A stretch of DNA of 64,000 bases, from positions 83,021-147,020 of the forward strand of contig NZ_SBKP01000006.1 in the NCBI RefSeq assembly GCF_004122115.1, written 5' to 3'. A program made the position numbers and the translations under genes. The notes under the pieces are model-generated. The model did not search any database. It was not told where the DNA came from and saw only the letters and a program-made list of their open reading frames with translations. This document shows positions 1 to 9,301 of this stretch, piece by piece (position 1 is the stretch's first letter; the number at the start of each line of letters is the position of its first letter). Source of the stretch: Sphingobium fluviale. Lineage in GTDB: Bacteria > Pseudomonadota > Alphaproteobacteria > Sphingomonadales > Sphingomonadaceae.

Positions 1-600
1 AATTTCGACAATGTGCGCGATGCGCTGAAAGTGGTGATGGATGGCGATGGGCTGGCGCTGTCCAAACGGCGCATCACGCTTTCGACCTCCGGCGTGGTGC
101 CGATGATGGCGCGGGCTGGCGAGGAGATCGGCGTCAACCTCGCGGTCTCGCTCCATGCCGTCACCAAAGACGTGCGCGACGAGATTGTGCCGATCAACCG
201 GAAATATGGCATAGAGGAGCTGCTCTCCGCCTGCGCCGCCTATCCCGGCGCGAACAATGCGCGGCGCATCACGTTTGAATATGTGATGCTGGCGGGCAAG
301 AACGACAGCGACGAGGATGCGCGAGAGCTGGTCCGCCTGATCCGGCACTATAAGCTGCCCGCCAAGGTGAACCTCATCCCGTTCAACCCTTGGCCGGGCG
401 CGATCTATGAGTGCTCAAGCCCGGAGCGGGTGCGGCGGTTTTCGGAGATCATCTTCGAGGCAGGGATCAGCGCGCCTGTGCGCACACCGCGCGGGCGGGA
501 CATTGCGGCGGCCTGCGGGCAACTGAAGACGCAGGCCACAAAGATGAGCAGAGCTGAGCTGGATAGGCTGGCGGAAGAGAAACAGGCGGCTTTGGGATAA
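1..600 (+). CDS. rlmN: 23S rRNA (adenine-C2)-methyltransferase RlmN, 3' part
   Basis: Radical-SAM enzyme that methylates C2 of A2503 in 23S rRNA (and A37 of some tRNAs). The reading frame is open from base 1, so the start and the CxxxCxxC radical-SAM motif lie outside the window; about 199 C-terminal residues are present. Visible family features are the LSTSGVVP segment, the VSLHAV strand, the [10 protein letters not shown] segment, and the C-terminal [11 protein letters not shown] motif, whose cysteine is the one transiently methylated in RlmN. A charged tail ends at TAA. The next gene is convergent and ends 20 bases downstream, so rlmN closes its transcript here. The identification is secure; completeness upstream cannot be judged. 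Confidence 0.95.
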   Translation, partial: NFDNVRDALKVVMDGDGLALSKRRITLSTSGVVPMMARAGEEIGVNLAVSLHAVTKDVRDEIVPINRKYGIEELLSACAAYPGANNARRITFEYVMLAGKNDSDEDARELVRLIRHYKLPAKVNLIPFNPWPGAIYECSSPERVRRFSEIIFEAGISAPVRTPRGRDIAAACGQLKTQATKMSRAELDRLAEEKQAALG

Positions 601-619
601 CCCGCGAGCGCCACAATCA

Positions 620-1162
620 TCATCTGCCCAATACACCGGGGCAGGTGCGGGCGACGTGCAAGCTGTCATCCCATCGCGGCTTGTATATCGCGCTCCCATC
701 CCTCAGCTGCGCGCAGGACAAATCCCCATCTGTGCCCTCCAGCGCCGCTATGGTGCGGCCATATTTATCCTCGCCATAACGCTGGATCGGCATGGTTGAT
801 CGTACCATGCCCGAAAGCGAAGCGGTTGCGGCGTATGGGTCTCCCGGCGCACAGTCGCGTCCCGGCCGGCAATGACCCGGCATCTCTGGCGCGTCGATGC
901 CCACAAGGCGGACACGCTCACCACCGCAGCGCAGCGTGTCGCCGTCAATGGCATGACAGCCAGTCACGACGCCGTCATAATTACCTGCGGCCACTGCCTC
1001 CCGGCCAAAGAAATGCGTGGACGAACCGATGCCAACCACCGTTCCTGCAAAGGCCGCGGCAAGTAGGATGGTATAGGGCTTTACCGCGATGGGTGGGCGG
1101 CGTCGGGGTGCACTATAGTTGTAGGCGTGCCAGGATGTCCGATGAGGGGGACGGCGCTTCAT
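620..1162 (-). CDS. Thermonuclease (SNase-like) family protein
   Basis: A 180-residue protein with a staphylococcal-nuclease (OB-fold) domain at about residues 63-170. The family signature is present in order: DGDTLR (calcium-ligand region), RVRLVGIDAPE (Arg and Glu of the active site) and RYGEDKYGRTIA (second catalytic Arg). An N-terminal hydrophobic stretch at about residues 31-48 after a basic start suggests a membrane anchor or signal, so the nuclease probably acts in the periplasm. The ATG has no clear Shine-Dalgarno sequence, and no better start was seen before the hydrophobic segment. The gene is convergent with rlmN. Fold assignment is strong; substrate (DNA or RNA) and physiological role are not evident. 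Confidence 0.85.
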   Translation of the reverse strand: MKRRPPHRTSWHAYNYSAPRRRPPIAVKPYTILLAAAFAGTVVGIGSSTHFFGREAVAAGNYDGVVTGCHAIDGDTLRCGGERVRLVGIDAPEMPGHCRPGRDCAPGDPYAATASLSGMVRSTMPIQRYGEDKYGRTIAALEGTDGDLSCAQLRDGSAIYKPRWDDSLHVARTCPGVLGR

Positions 1163-1257
1163 GGCGCCATAATGGCACCGAAGGCTTAATGGTTCCGGTG
1201 CCCAAAGGGTTTACGTGGCATTGAGCGTGTGGGGACAGGATGCAGGCAAGAGGCGGT

Positions 1258-2481
1258 TCAAGCCGCCTTTTTCAGCTCCAGCTCGCTGCGGCTCCAGATT
1301 TCGACCAGCGCGCTGACCAGATCGCGCATCATCGCCTCGCTGTGCGCCGGGCCGGGGGTGAAGCGCAGGCGCTCTGTGCCGCGCGGCACGGTGGGATAGT
1401 TGATCGGCTGCACATAGACGCCATATTCCGCCAGCAATATGTCGCTGATTTTCTTGGCTTTCACCGGATCACCCACCATCAGCGGCACGATATGGGTGAC
1501 GGACGGCATGACCGGCAGGCCCGCCTCCGCCATCAGGCGCTTGAGCAATGCTGCGGCCGCCTGCTGGCCCTCGCGCTCCTCGCTCGATGCCTTGAGATGC
1601 CGCACGGAGGCGAGCACGCCTGCGACCAGCACGGGCGAGAGCGACGTCGTGAAAATGAACCCCGGCGCGTAGGAGCGGATGCAATCGACGATCATCTGAT
1701 CGGCGGCAATATAGCCGCCCATCACGCCGAACGCCTTGCCCAGCGTCCCCTCGATGATCGTCACGCGGCCAGCCACCTCGTCCCGCTCGGTAATGCCTCC
1801 GCCGCGCGCGCCATACATCCCAACTGCGTGGACCTCATCGCAATAGGTGAGGGCGTTGAACTCGTCCGCCAGATCGCAGAAGGCGGCAATCGGCGCGACA
1901 TCGCCGTCCATCGAATAGACGCTCTCGAAGGCGATCAGCTTGGGCGCGTCGGCGTCTTCTGCCTCCAGCAACTCTCGCAGATGCTCCACGTCATTGTGAC
2001 GGAACACCCGCTTTTCGCAGCCGGAGTTGCGGATGCCCGCGATCATGCTGGCGTGGTTCAGCTCATCGGAAAAGATGATGCAGCCGGGCAGCAGCTTGGC
2101 CAGCGTCGCCAGCGTCGCTTCGTTGGAGACATAGCCCGATGTGAACAGCAGCGCGCTTTCCTTGCCGTGCAGATCGGCGAGTTCGGCCTCCAGATCGACA
2201 TGATAATGCGTGTTGCCGCCGATATTGCGGGTTCCGCCAGAACCGGCGCCGACATCGTGCAGCGCCTCTTCCATCGCGGCGACGACCTTGGGGTGCTGAC
2301 CCATGGCGAGGTAATCGTTGGAGCACCAGACCGTTATCGGCTTGGGGCCGTTATGCCCATGGAAACAGCGCGCATTGGGGTAGGCGCCCTTGTTGCGCAG
2401 TATGTCAATGAACACTCGGTAGCGGCCCTCGGTATGGAGCCGGTCTATCGCCTGCGAAAAGATATGCTTGTAATTCGTCAT
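1258..2481 (-). CDS. hemA: 5-aminolevulinate synthase (ALAS)
   Basis: Condenses glycine and succinyl-CoA to 5-aminolevulinate, the first step of haem synthesis by the Shemin (C4) pathway typical of Alphaproteobacteria. It is a PLP enzyme of the alpha-oxoamine synthase family. Motifs seen: YRVFIDILR near the N-terminus, [21 protein letters not shown], the cofactor-binding DEVHAVG, and the PLP-lysine motif TLGKAFG. I chose the ATG at 2481 (407 residues, the usual family length, starting MTNYKHIF) over an in-frame TTG 13 codons upstream. It is encoded as a single unit between the nuclease gene and murI on the same strand. This is the aminolevulinate synthase, not the glutamyl-tRNA reductase also called HemA in other bacteria. 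Confidence 0.95.
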   Translation of the reverse strand: MTNYKHIFSQAIDRLHTEGRYRVFIDILRNKGAYPNARCFHGHNGPKPITVWCSNDYLAMGQHPKVVAAMEEALHDVGAGSGGTRNIGGNTHYHVDLEAELADLHGKESALLFTSGYVSNEATLATLAKLLPGCIIFSDELNHASMIAGIRNSGCEKRVFRHNDVEHLRELLEAEDADAPKLIAFESVYSMDGDVAPIAAFCDLADEFNALTYCDEVHAVGMYGARGGGITERDEVAGRVTIIEGTLGKAFGVMGGYIAADQMIVDCIRSYAPGFIFTTSLSPVLVAGVLASVRHLKASSEEREGQQAAAALLKRLMAEAGLPVMPSVTHIVPLMVGDPVKAKKISDILLAEYGVYVQPINYPTVPRGTERLRFTPGPAHSEAMMRDLVSALVEIWSRSELELKKAA

Positions 2482-2587
2482 GCCCGCGCCGCCGACCCTT
2501 ATTGCCGCTTCTCGCACCAAAGCCGCCCTTTAGCGCGGCGCTATCGCCATTTCCAGCGATAACGGCTCGCAACTAGCTGCCCTACCA

Positions 2588-3412
2588 TTATAGGGCATTG
2601 ATTTGCATCAAGCCATAGGTCGCGAGTGCAGGCTTGAGCGCGGCGATATCGGGGTCTGATCCTGTAAAGACGGCGATGCCGGGCGCGGGCGTTTCCGGCC
2701 AAGGCAGATCGCTGTTCAGATAGGCTATGCGGCGGGCGATGCCATCGCCTCCGTGCAGGAAGGCAAGCGGGCGGATATTAAGAGCCTTGGCCGCCTCCTC
2801 AAGCTCCGGCTGCACCAGCGGAAAATGCGTGCAGGCCAGCACCACGCTGTCCATTTTCTCCCCGCCCGGCTGCTCGATCAGGCCGAGCAGCGCAGTCCGC
2901 GCGACTTCGGGATCGAGCGGCTGCCCGCGCAGCTTCGCCTCCGCCAGCGCCACCAGCGCCGCGCTGCCGTGGCGCAGGATCGTGCAGTCTGAGCCATGTT
3001 CGGCCGCCAAGCGATCGACATAAGGCTGGCGCACCGTCGCCTCTGTGCCCAGCACGCCGATCACGCGGGTTTTTGAGGACAGCGCGGCGGGCTTGATGGC
3101 GGGCACGGTTCCCACGACCGGAATATCCAGCGCCGCGCGCACAGCCTTCAACGCAATAGTCGACGCTGTATTACAGGCGATGACCGCAATGCGCGGGCGA
3201 TAGCGCTCCACAAGGCGGCCCAGCAGCGCGGGCACGCGCGCCGCGATCTCCGCCTCGGTCTTGGTGCCATAGGGAAATCCCGCCCGGTCCGCTGCGTAGA
3301 CGACCGGCATCTGCGGCAACAGCGCGCGCGCGGGCGCGAGAATCGAAAGACCCCCAACGCCGGAATCGAAAAACAATACTGGAGCCTCGACACGGGCGTC
3401 GCTCATCGTCAT
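2588..3412 (-). CDS. murI: Glutamate racemase
   Basis: Interconverts L- and D-glutamate, supplying D-Glu for peptidoglycan. The protein has 274 residues, typical for the family. It shows the substrate-binding FDSGVGGLS near the N-terminus and the two catalytic cysteines in CNTAST (about residue 80) and CTHFP (about residue 193), each in the proper half of the pseudo-symmetric Asp/Glu racemase fold; GTVPAIKPA is also conserved. Two in-frame ATGs, at 3412 and 3406, are equally plausible starts. It lies upstream of hemA on the same strand with about 105 bases between, so co-transcription is possible but not shown. Confidence 0.95.
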   Translation of the reverse strand: MTMSDARVEAPVLFFDSGVGGLSILAPARALLPQMPVVYAADRAGFPYGTKTEAEIAARVPALLGRLVERYRPRIAVIACNTASTIALKAVRAALDIPVVGTVPAIKPAALSSKTRVIGVLGTEATVRQPYVDRLAAEHGSDCTILRHGSAALVALAEAKLRGQPLDPEVARTALLGLIEQPGGEKMDSVVLACTHFPLVQPELEEAAKALNIRPLAFLHGGDGIARRIAYLNSDLPWPETPAPGIAVFTGSDPDIAALKPALATYGLMQINAL

Positions 3413-3554
3413 GCGCGCCTGTGTCTCCGCTCAGGCCAGCCAAGTCAAGCTAGTGACCCGAATCTCAAGTCCGCTCCGGGTCGCGAGGGTAAATGAGGCG
3501 AATTTCAAATTCACCACACTACGGCTTGTTCGCTGCCAAAAACCGCTGGCGGTA

Positions 3555-4151
3555 TCAGGACTTGTCGCCCTTGCCCGCGCGCCATTCCTTCATCTTCGCC
3601 TTCATATAATCCATCCGCTCGCCGGCGGTGACGGTGCCGTTCTTGTCGGCATCCATCGCATCGAAGTGGGTTGTTGCGGCTTTGGTCGCCTCGGCCAACG
3701 TCACCTTGCCATCATTGTTGGCATCGGCCTTGTCGAACATGCGGTTGCCCATCTTCATGCCCATGCCCTTCATGCCATGGCCATGGTCGCCTACCGGGCG
3801 CGAAGAGCCTGCCGAGTCATCGCCATGCGTCGCCATTCCGCCTGCTCCGGGTTTGTGCCCGGCAAAAAACTCCTCGCGGCTGATCGAGCCATCGCCGTTG
3901 CTGTCCATCGCCTTGAAATGATCTTCCAGACGATCTGCCCGGCGGTCTTCCATGCTGGCCTTGGCCTCTTCCTTAGTGACTGCGCCGTCCTTGTTCGTAT
4001 CGGCCTTGGCGAAATGATCCTTGACCATCGCCTCCATCTGCGCGCGCGTCATATCGGGTTTCATCATCGGCCCGCCTTCGTGATGCATGGCGATGGCGGG
4101 CACAGCAACCGCGACAAGGGCGGCGCTGGCGATCAGGAGTGTCTTTTTCAT
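3555..4151 (-). CDS. Exported four-EF-hand protein
   Basis: A 198-residue protein with an N-terminal signal peptide (MKKTLLIASAALVAVAVPAIA) followed by four EF-hand loops: DTNKDGAVTKEE, DSNGDGSISREE, DANNDGKVTLAE and DADKNGTVTAGE. Each has acidic residues at loop positions 1, 3, 5 and usually 12, so calcium binding in the periplasm is likely. A Met/His/Gly-rich linker (about residues 100-135, with many M and H residues) separates the two EF-hand pairs and might bind another metal. I chose the ATG at 4151 because GGAG lies eight bases upstream; two earlier in-frame ATGs are badly spaced. The gene is divergent from a tetR-type gene and its partner is not apparent. Confidence 0.85.
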   Translation of the reverse strand: MKKTLLIASAALVAVAVPAIAMHHEGGPMMKPDMTRAQMEAMVKDHFAKADTNKDGAVTKEEAKASMEDRRADRLEDHFKAMDSNGDGSISREEFFAGHKPGAGGMATHGDDSAGSSRPVGDHGHGMKGMGMKMGNRMFDKADANNDGKVTLAEATKAATTHFDAMDADKNGTVTAGERMDYMKAKMKEWRAGKGDKS

Positions 4152-4283
4152 GGGCATATCTCCGGGCATTAGTCTGATGATGGCTTTCTAACCCTGTCCA
4201 ACTGCACCTCCGATGAACGGCAGCGCCAGCAGCCGTTCAGAAAATTATAGCGCGCATTAACCAAATCTGTAACCTGCGGGCAC

Positions 4284-4916
4284 ATGAGCGACCCTGCGTT
4301 TTCTGAACCCTCTCCACCGTCACCCGCGCCTGTTGCCCGCAGCCGCGGACGACCGCGCGGGTTTGATACCGACCGGGCGATGGAGCAGGCGAGCGCGCTC
4401 TTTCACGCGCGCGGTTACGACCGGGTCACGTTGAGCGATCTTACGAGCGCGATGGCGATCAATCCGCCCAGCTTCTATGCGGCGTTCGGCAACAAGGCGC
4501 TGTTGTTCGTCCGCATTGCTGACGCCTATTCGCGCGCGCTGCTCGATGACATACGCGGCGCGTTCGAGGATGAACCGACACTGCCAGATGCGCTGGAGAT
4601 GGTTCTCCTCTCCGCCGCGCGCCGCTTTGCATTTGAAGATGGCCGGGGCGGCTGCCTGATCCTTGAGGCGGCGAGCAACTGCTCTGATGCGGGCGTGACA
4701 ACGCATCTGCGCAAGGCGCGCCTCGCCATCGCCGCCGCGCTCTATCGCGGCATTTCACGCACGGCGCCGGAGCGGGTGGTGGAGTTGACCGACCATGTGA
4801 TGATGCTGCTCGCCGGGTTTTCGGCCATGGGGCGCGATGGAATGGATACCGAGAGGCTGATGCGCGTTGCCGCCAAAGCGCTGCAGCCGCTGTGCGATTC
4901 GTCCGAACGCCTTTAA
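4284..4916 (+). CDS. TetR/AcrR-family transcriptional regulator
   Basis: A 210-residue one-component repressor. The N-terminal part (about residues 20-75) reads as a TetR helix-turn-helix: a basic RSRGRPRGFD lead, then FHARGYDRVTLSDLTSAMAINPPSFYAAFGNKALLF, which fits the family pattern up to the recognition helix and the FGNK turn. The rest is an all-helical ligand-binding domain with no recognisable ligand signature. It is followed 12 bases later by the GDT1-family transporter gene on the same strand, so it may regulate that transporter or the divergent EF-hand gene. The ligand is unknown. Confidence 0.9.
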   Translation: MSDPAFSEPSPPSPAPVARSRGRPRGFDTDRAMEQASALFHARGYDRVTLSDLTSAMAINPPSFYAAFGNKALLFVRIADAYSRALLDDIRGAFEDEPTLPDALEMVLLSAARRFAFEDGRGGCLILEAASNCSDAGVTTHLRKARLAIAAALYRGISRTAPERVVELTDHVMMLLAGFSAMGRDGMDTERLMRVAAKALQPLCDSSERL

Positions 4917-4928
4917 GGATCATCCTTC

Positions 4929-5510
4929 ATGAACATCGTTCTCACCTCGACTGCGCTGGTCGCGCTCGCCGAAATGGGCGACAAGACCCAGCTCCTCGCC
5001 ATCCTGCTCGCCACCCGCTTTCAGAAGCCGTGGCCGATCGTTGCGGGCATTTTCGCGGCGACGCTGCTCAATCATTTCCTTGCCGCACTGGTGGGGCATG
5101 GCGTGGCGGAGCTGCTGGACAGCCCGGCGTTCCGTATCGCAGTCGCGTTCGGCTTTGTCGCGATGGGCCTGTGGACGCTCGTTCCCGACACAATCGACGA
5201 CGAGTTGAAAGCGCCTGGCGCCGCAAGCGTTTTCCTCACCACCGCCATCGCGTTTTTCCTCGTCGAGATGGGTGACAAGACCCAGATCGCTACCGTAGCC
5301 ATGGGCGCGCAGTTCGGTGCTACCCTGGCTGACGTCGTGCTTGTTACGTTCGGCACCACGCTCGGCATGATGATCGCGAACGTGCCCGCTGTACTGCTGG
5401 GCGAGGCGCTGGTGAAAAAGGTGCCGCTTGCCCTCATGCGCCGCATTGCCGCCGCACTGTTCATCGGGCTGGGGCTGTGGATGCTGGGTGGCGTGCTCGG
5501 CTGGTGGTGA
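4929..5510 (+). CDS. GDT1/TMEM165 (UPF0016) family cation transporter
   Basis: A 193-residue inner-membrane protein made of two similar halves, each carrying the family motif E-x-G-D-K-T/S: EMGDKTQLLAILLATRF near residue 15 and EMGDKTQIATVAMGAQF near residue 113. About six hydrophobic segments surround them. Members of this family move Mn2+ or Ca2+ out of the cytoplasm (MneA in Vibrio, Gdt1 in yeast), so manganese export is the likeliest role. AAGGAT precedes the ATG. It sits directly downstream of a TetR regulator, suggesting co-transcription. No yybP-ykoY manganese riboswitch fits in the 12-base gap. Confidence 0.85.
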   Translation: MNIVLTSTALVALAEMGDKTQLLAILLATRFQKPWPIVAGIFAATLLNHFLAALVGHGVAELLDSPAFRIAVAFGFVAMGLWTLVPDTIDDELKAPGAASVFLTTAIAFFLVEMGDKTQIATVAMGAQFGATLADVVLVTFGTTLGMMIANVPAVLLGEALVKKVPLALMRRIAAALFIGLGLWMLGGVLGWW

Positions 5511-5579
5511 ACTGTTGCGATTCCTCCCCATCGCTGTTAGGCGCGCGCCAGATCATCCAACCGCATTGAAAGTGTCCCC

Positions 5580-6824
5580 ATGTCAGACAAGATCAACCGT
5601 CCCGCGGCGGACGCCGCTGTCAAAAGGGTAGTCCTCGCATATTCCGGCGGGCTGGACACCAGCGTGATCCTGAAATGGCTGCAACAGACATACAATTGCG
5701 AAGTCGTGACCTTCACCGCCGATCTGGGACAGGGCGAGGAGCTGGAGCCCGCGCGCGCCAAGGCCAAGCTGATGGGCGTCAAGGACGAGCACATATTCAT
5801 CGACGATCTGCGCGAGGAATTCGTGCGCGATTATGTGTTCCCGATGATGCGCAGCAACGCGCTTTATGAGGGGCTGTATCTACTCGGCACCAGCATCGCC
5901 CGCCCGCTCATCGCCAAGCGCCAGATCGAGATCGCCAGACAAGTCGGCGCCGATGCCGTCTCCCACGGCGCGACCGGCAAGGGCAACGATCAAGTGCGGT
6001 TCGAGCTGGGCTATTATGCGCTTCAGCCCGATATCAAGGTGATTGCCCCGTGGCGCGAGTGGGACCTGACCAGCCGCACCGCGCTGATCGAGTTTGCGGA
6101 GAAGCACCAGATCCCGGTGCCGAAGGACAAGCGCGGCGAAAGCCCCTTCTCCACAGACGCCAACATGCTGCACACCTCCTCTGAAGGCAAAGTTCTGGAA
6201 GATCCGTGGGAGGAAGTGCCGGATTATGTCTATTCACGCACCGTAAACCCCGAAGACGCGCCGGACGCACCAGAGTTCATTACCATCGATTTCGAGCGCG
6301 GCGATGGTGTGGCGCTGAACGGCGAGGCGATGTCCCCCGCCACATTGCTGGAAACGCTGAATACCTATGGCCGCAAGCACGGCATCGGGCGGCTCGATCT
6401 CGTTGAAAACCGCTTCGTCGGCATGAAATCGCGCGGGATGTATGAGACACCGGGCGGCACCATCTATCAACTCGCGCATCGGGGCATAGAGCAGATCACG
6501 CTCGATCGCGGCGCGGCGCACCTGAAGGATGAACTCGCGCCCAGATATGCCGAGCTGATCTATAACGGCTTCTGGTTCTCGCCGGAGCGGGAGATGCTGC
6601 AGGCCGCCATCGACTATAGCCAGGAAAAGGTCTCCGGCACGGTGCGCCTCAAGCTCTACAAGGGCGGTGTCTATGTGGTAGGCCGCAAATCGCCCAACAG
6701 CCTGTACAGCGAAAAGGTCGTCACTTTCGAGGACGACGCGGGCGCCTATGACCAGCGCGACGCCGCGGGCTTTATTAAGCTCAACGCACTCAGGCTGCGG
6801 TTGCTGGGGCGGCGGGACAGGTAA
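5580..6824 (+). CDS. argG: Argininosuccinate synthase
   Basis: Joins citrulline and aspartate using ATP to give argininosuccinate in arginine synthesis. The 414-residue length is standard. The N-type ATP-pyrophosphatase P-loop [15 protein letters not shown] is at about residue 20, followed by the conserved [20 protein letters not shown] segment that contacts the substrates, and [13 protein letters not shown] and the [13 protein letters not shown] region further on. The ATG at 5580 gives a normal N-terminus with a short extension before the P-loop. It appears monocistronic: a convergent small gene lies 24 bases downstream. Confidence 0.97.
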   Translation: MSDKINRPAADAAVKRVVLAYSGGLDTSVILKWLQQTYNCEVVTFTADLGQGEELEPARAKAKLMGVKDEHIFIDDLREEFVRDYVFPMMRSNALYEGLYLLGTSIARPLIAKRQIEIARQVGADAVSHGATGKGNDQVRFELGYYALQPDIKVIAPWREWDLTSRTALIEFAEKHQIPVPKDKRGESPFSTDANMLHTSSEGKVLEDPWEEVPDYVYSRTVNPEDAPDAPEFITIDFERGDGVALNGEAMSPATLLETLNTYGRKHGIGRLDLVENRFVGMKSRGMYETPGGTIYQLAHRGIEQITLDRGAAHLKDELAPRYAELIYNGFWFSPEREMLQAAIDYSQEKVSGTVRLKLYKGGVYVVGRKSPNSLYSEKVVTFEDDAGAYDQRDAAGFIKLNALRLRLLGRRDR

Positions 6825-6848
6825 GCGCCGCCCCGCGCCGCCCTTACG

Positions 6849-7043
6849 TCAGCGCATGGCTTCGTTATGCGTTTTCAGCGTTTCGGCTTCGGTCACATCA
6901 GGCGAATTGAATGCACCGGTAATCCAGATCGCGCTCAGGGTGAGAATGGCGAGGGCAAGCGAGAATGCCAGCACATAGCGGACGATGTGCGGCGTTTCTC
7001 CCGCTCTGGCGTGGTCGGTTGTCTCGTGAATTTGCGGGTCCAT
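6849..7043 (-). CDS. Small single-span membrane protein
   Basis: A 64-residue protein of unknown function. A polar N-terminus (DPQIHETTDHARAGE) precedes one strongly hydrophobic helix (about residues 21-45, VRYVLAFSLALAILTLSAIWITG) and a short acidic C-tail. AAAGGA stands eight bases before the ATG, which supports translation. It is convergent with argG and downstream of the PhnA-domain gene, with a palindromic repeat between them. I do not recognise a family; small one-helix proteins of this look are common next to housekeeping genes in sphingomonads. Confidence 0.6.
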   Translation of the reverse strand: MDPQIHETTDHARAGETPHIVRYVLAFSLALAILTLSAIWITGAFNSPDVTEAETLKTHNEAMR

Positions 7044-7095
7044 GATGGGCGTCCTTTCCCGCTGTAAACGCGAGGGCAGTCCATCCGTTCCCGCC

Positions 7096-7128
7096 AGAGC
7101 ATTTTCAAAATGACCGTCACGCGGTCAT
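7096..7128. repeat. Partial copy of a dispersed palindromic repeat
   Basis: AGAGCATTTTC is followed by AA and a hairpin with arms ATGACCG and CGGTCAT (7110-7116 / 7122-7128). The arrangement AGAxCxTTTTC-AA-hairpin matches the longer, complete element at 35572-35620. Here the closing outer arm is missing, and the element abuts the stop codon of the PhnA-domain gene, where it may also serve as a transcript end. Confidence 0.5.
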
Positions 7129-7437
7129 CTACCGCTTCTTCACAAACTCCGCGCGCAGCACCAGCCCTTTGATGCCGTCATAGCGGCAGTCAATCTCCTG
7201 CGGGTCGCCGGTGAGGCGAATGGACTTGATCAGCGTGCCGCGCTTCAGCGTCTGCCCCGCGCCCTTCACCGTCAGATCCTTGATGAGCGTGACCTGATCG
7301 CCATCGGCCAGCAAATTGCCCACAGCATCGCGCACCTCAACCGCCTCCGCGCCATCGGATGAGGCCTGCGCATCGGCAGCGCTGATCCACTCGCCGGTGT
7401 CTTCGTCATAGACATAGTCTTCAGGCTCATCGGCCAT
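7129..7437 (-). CDS. phnA: PhnA-domain protein
   Basis: A 102-residue protein whose C-terminal two thirds match the PhnA domain: VEVRDAVGNLLADGDQVTLIKDLTVKGAGQTLKRGT, then IRLTGDPQEIDCRYDGIKGLVLRAEFVKK. The name comes from alkylphosphonate-utilisation clusters, but the small protein is not a phosphonate-cleaving enzyme and its role is poorly defined. The N-terminal zinc ribbon of longer homologues is absent; instead there is an acidic EPEDYVYDEDTGEWISA segment. I chose the ATG at 7437 because GAAGGAA precedes it; the reading frame is open further upstream but without a ribosome site. It is divergent from the ICMT-like methyltransferase gene. Confidence 0.8.
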   Translation of the reverse strand: MADEPEDYVYDEDTGEWISAADAQASSDGAEAVEVRDAVGNLLADGDQVTLIKDLTVKGAGQTLKRGTLIKSIRLTGDPQEIDCRYDGIKGLVLRAEFVKKR

Positions 7438-7531
7438 TATGCAGTTCCTTCGTGTGGGAGTGACATAGGCCTTAGCCGCCCCTGTGGCATTTTTCACCCC
7501 TTGCTTACACATATATTGTATGGGCGGGAGG

Positions 7532-8821
7532 ATGAGCGACCCCGCCCGCGCACAAACGGCCACACGCCCCCCCTGCCCGCCCTCCGCCGTCAGCCATGGC
7601 GTCGGCATGGCCGGGCTGGCCGGGCTGGCGGCATGGACGACGGTGGCATGGCACTATGGCATGGATGGCCCACATGCAGGGATCGCCGCCGTGCTCGCCT
7701 GCGGAGTGCCGATGGTGCTATGGTCTTTGCTTGTCGATAAGGTCCATCGCAACCCCACGACCGGCATAGACTGGCGCGGCAGCCTGCGCACCAACCGGGA
7801 AGCGCTGGACATCTCGATCGTCAAGCTGGCCGGCTTATGGGCGACATGGGCCGTGATTGCGCTGTTTTATGGCACGGCGCGCTGGTATTGGGAGGGGAAC
7901 TACAGCTATACCATGGCGCTGTTCCGCTGGTCGGTCATCCCGCTGGTGCTGCTGTCCATCCCCTATGTGATCTGGCTGGACAGGCGCCTGATCGACCCCA
8001 AAGATGGCGCATATGCCTTCGGCCAGTGGATCATCGGCGGGCGGGCGGGCAAACCGGCAGACGGCGCGATTGGCGATCACTTGCGCGCATGGGGCGTGAA
8101 GGCGTTCTTTCTTGCCTTCATGCTCTCTATCACGCCCGCAAACTTCGCCGCGGTCATCGGCTGGCGCATGGGCGATCCGCTATCCGGCCCGGTCGCATGT
8201 GTGGCGTTCCTGATCGCCGCCCTGTTCATGATCGACGTCGCCTTCGCGACCATCGGCTATATGCTCACCATGAAGCCGCTCGACGCGCATATCCGCAGCG
8301 CTAACCCTCATGTCGCGGGCTGGGTTGCGGCGCTGATCTGCTATCCGCCGTTCGTGCTGATGGGCGGTGGCGGGCCGTTGGATTATCATCGCGGCACGGC
8401 GGAATGGAGCCACTGGCTCACCGGCCATCCCACGCTGCTGTGGCTGTGGGGTTCCCTGTTGGTGGTGCTCACCGCTATTTACGCCTGGGCGACAGTGGCA
8501 TTCGGGCTGCGCTTTTCCAACCTGACGCATCGCGGCATCCTCACTCATGGGCCGTATCGCTGGAGCCGCCACCCGGCCTATCTCTCCAAAAACCTGTTCT
8601 GGTGGTGCTCGGTGCTGCCGTTCCTCTCGGTCAACGGCAGCTGGCTGGAGGCGCTGCGCAACTGCACGTTGCTGGGTATTACCAGCGCGGTCTATTACTG
8701 GCGCGCCAAGACCGAGGAACAGCATCTGAGCGAAGACCCGGATTACCGCGCCTATCATGAATGGATGGGGCGTTATGGCCCTGTGCCGCGTCTGCTCGGC
8801 TGGGTTGCAGGCCGGCGCTGA
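7532..8821 (+). CDS. Integral membrane methyltransferase, ICMT/phospholipid N-methyltransferase-like
   Basis: A protein of about 429 residues with roughly eight to ten hydrophobic segments. The last 100 residues contain the isoprenylcysteine carboxyl methyltransferase-type SAM pocket: GILTHGPYRWSRHPAYLSKN, then a hydrophobic helix and AKTEEQHLSEDPDYRAYHEWM. The G-P-Y-x-x-x-R-H-P-x-Y motif and the E-E-x-x-L near the C-terminus are hallmarks of this superfamily. Bacterial members methylate lipids or small molecules at the membrane; the substrate here is unknown. Start choice is uncertain between ATG 7520 and ATG 7532; the sequence GGGCGGGAGG directly precedes 7532. The N-terminal membrane half has no clear counterpart in short ICMT proteins. 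Confidence 0.75.
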   Translation: MSDPARAQTATRPPCPPSAVSHGVGMAGLAGLAAWTTVAWHYGMDGPHAGIAAVLACGVPMVLWSLLVDKVHRNPTTGIDWRGSLRTNREALDISIVKLAGLWATWAVIALFYGTARWYWEGNYSYTMALFRWSVIPLVLLSIPYVIWLDRRLIDPKDGAYAFGQWIIGGRAGKPADGAIGDHLRAWGVKAFFLAFMLSITPANFAAVIGWRMGDPLSGPVACVAFLIAALFMIDVAFATIGYMLTMKPLDAHIRSANPHVAGWVAALICYPPFVLMGGGGPLDYHRGTAEWSHWLTGHPTLLWLWGSLLVVLTAIYAWATVAFGLRFSNLTHRGILTHGPYRWSRHPAYLSKNLFWWCSVLPFLSVNGSWLEALRNCTLLGITSAVYYWRAKTEEQHLSEDPDYRAYHEWMGRYGPVPRLLGWVAGRR

Positions 8822-8827
8822 GGTGGA

Positions 8828-9121
8828 TTAGTCCTCCAGCATCGCATTGATCACATGGGCGAGCGCAAAGTCCCGCTCGGTTATCCCGCCCGCGTCATGC
8901 GTCGTCAGCCAGATGTCGAGGCGATTATAGACATTGCTCCATTCGGGATGATGATCCGCCTTTTCCGCCGCCAGCGCGATCCGCGTCATCAGCGCGAAGG
9001 CAGACGGGAAGTCCTTGAGGCGCAACTGGCGGTGCAGCGCCCCGCGCGCGCCGTCCACCGCCCAGCCCGGCACTTCGCCCAGCCGCTCGCGCACCTGCGC
9101 CTCGCCCAACGCCGCCACCAT
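8828..9121 (-). CDS. phhB: Pterin-4a-carbinolamine dehydratase
   Basis: A small enzyme (97 residues) that dehydrates 4a-hydroxytetrahydrobiopterin, recycling the pterin cofactor of aromatic amino acid hydroxylases. The catalytic signature is intact: [24 protein letters not shown], with the His-His pair and the downstream His, then [12 protein letters not shown] chose the ATG at 9121 ([10 protein letters not shown], the usual start of the family), with GGAG six bases upstream; an ATG at 9133 is possible. No phenylalanine hydroxylase gene is adjacent. It is convergent with the ICMT-like gene and ends 6 bases from it. Confidence 0.9.
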   Translation of the reverse strand: MVAALGEAQVRERLGEVPGWAVDGARGALHRQLRLKDFPSAFALMTRIALAAEKADHHPEWSNVYNRLDIWLTTHDAGGITERDFALAHVINAMLED

Positions 9122-9227
9122 AGTCCACTCCATCAAAAGCTGCCCCCAGCATTAAAGCCCTGATGCCGCGCTTGCGTCCAGCGACATTTCACGCTAGCAG
9201 CCGCCTTCCCGCATTTGACGCGATCGA

Positions 9228-9301
9228 GGCCCGATGGCGGAGTGGTTACGCAGAGGACTGCAAATCCTTGCACGCCGGTTCGATTCCGGCTCGGGCCTCC
9301 A
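9228..9301 (+). tRNA. tRNA-Cys (GCA)
   Basis: A complete cloverleaf can be drawn by hand. The acceptor arms are GGCCCGA (9228-9234) and TCGGGCC (9291-9297). The anticodon stem is GAGGA/TCCTT with loop CTGCAAA, giving anticodon GCA. The T-loop is GGTTCGATTCC. The discriminator T is followed by an encoded CCA (9299-9301). It marks the boundary between core genes on the left and accessory genes on the right; tRNA 3' ends are common integration sites, but I found no second copy of the 3' end in the window. Confidence 0.95.

Noticed and set aside
1240..2562. Long plus-strand open frame of 440 codons
   Set aside because: It is the antisense shadow of hemA, whose protein is unmistakable; the product is rich in His, Arg and Gln and has no domain.
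4917..4928. yybP-ykoY manganese riboswitch before the GDT1-family gene
   Set aside because: Only 12 bases separate the two genes, too few for the element.
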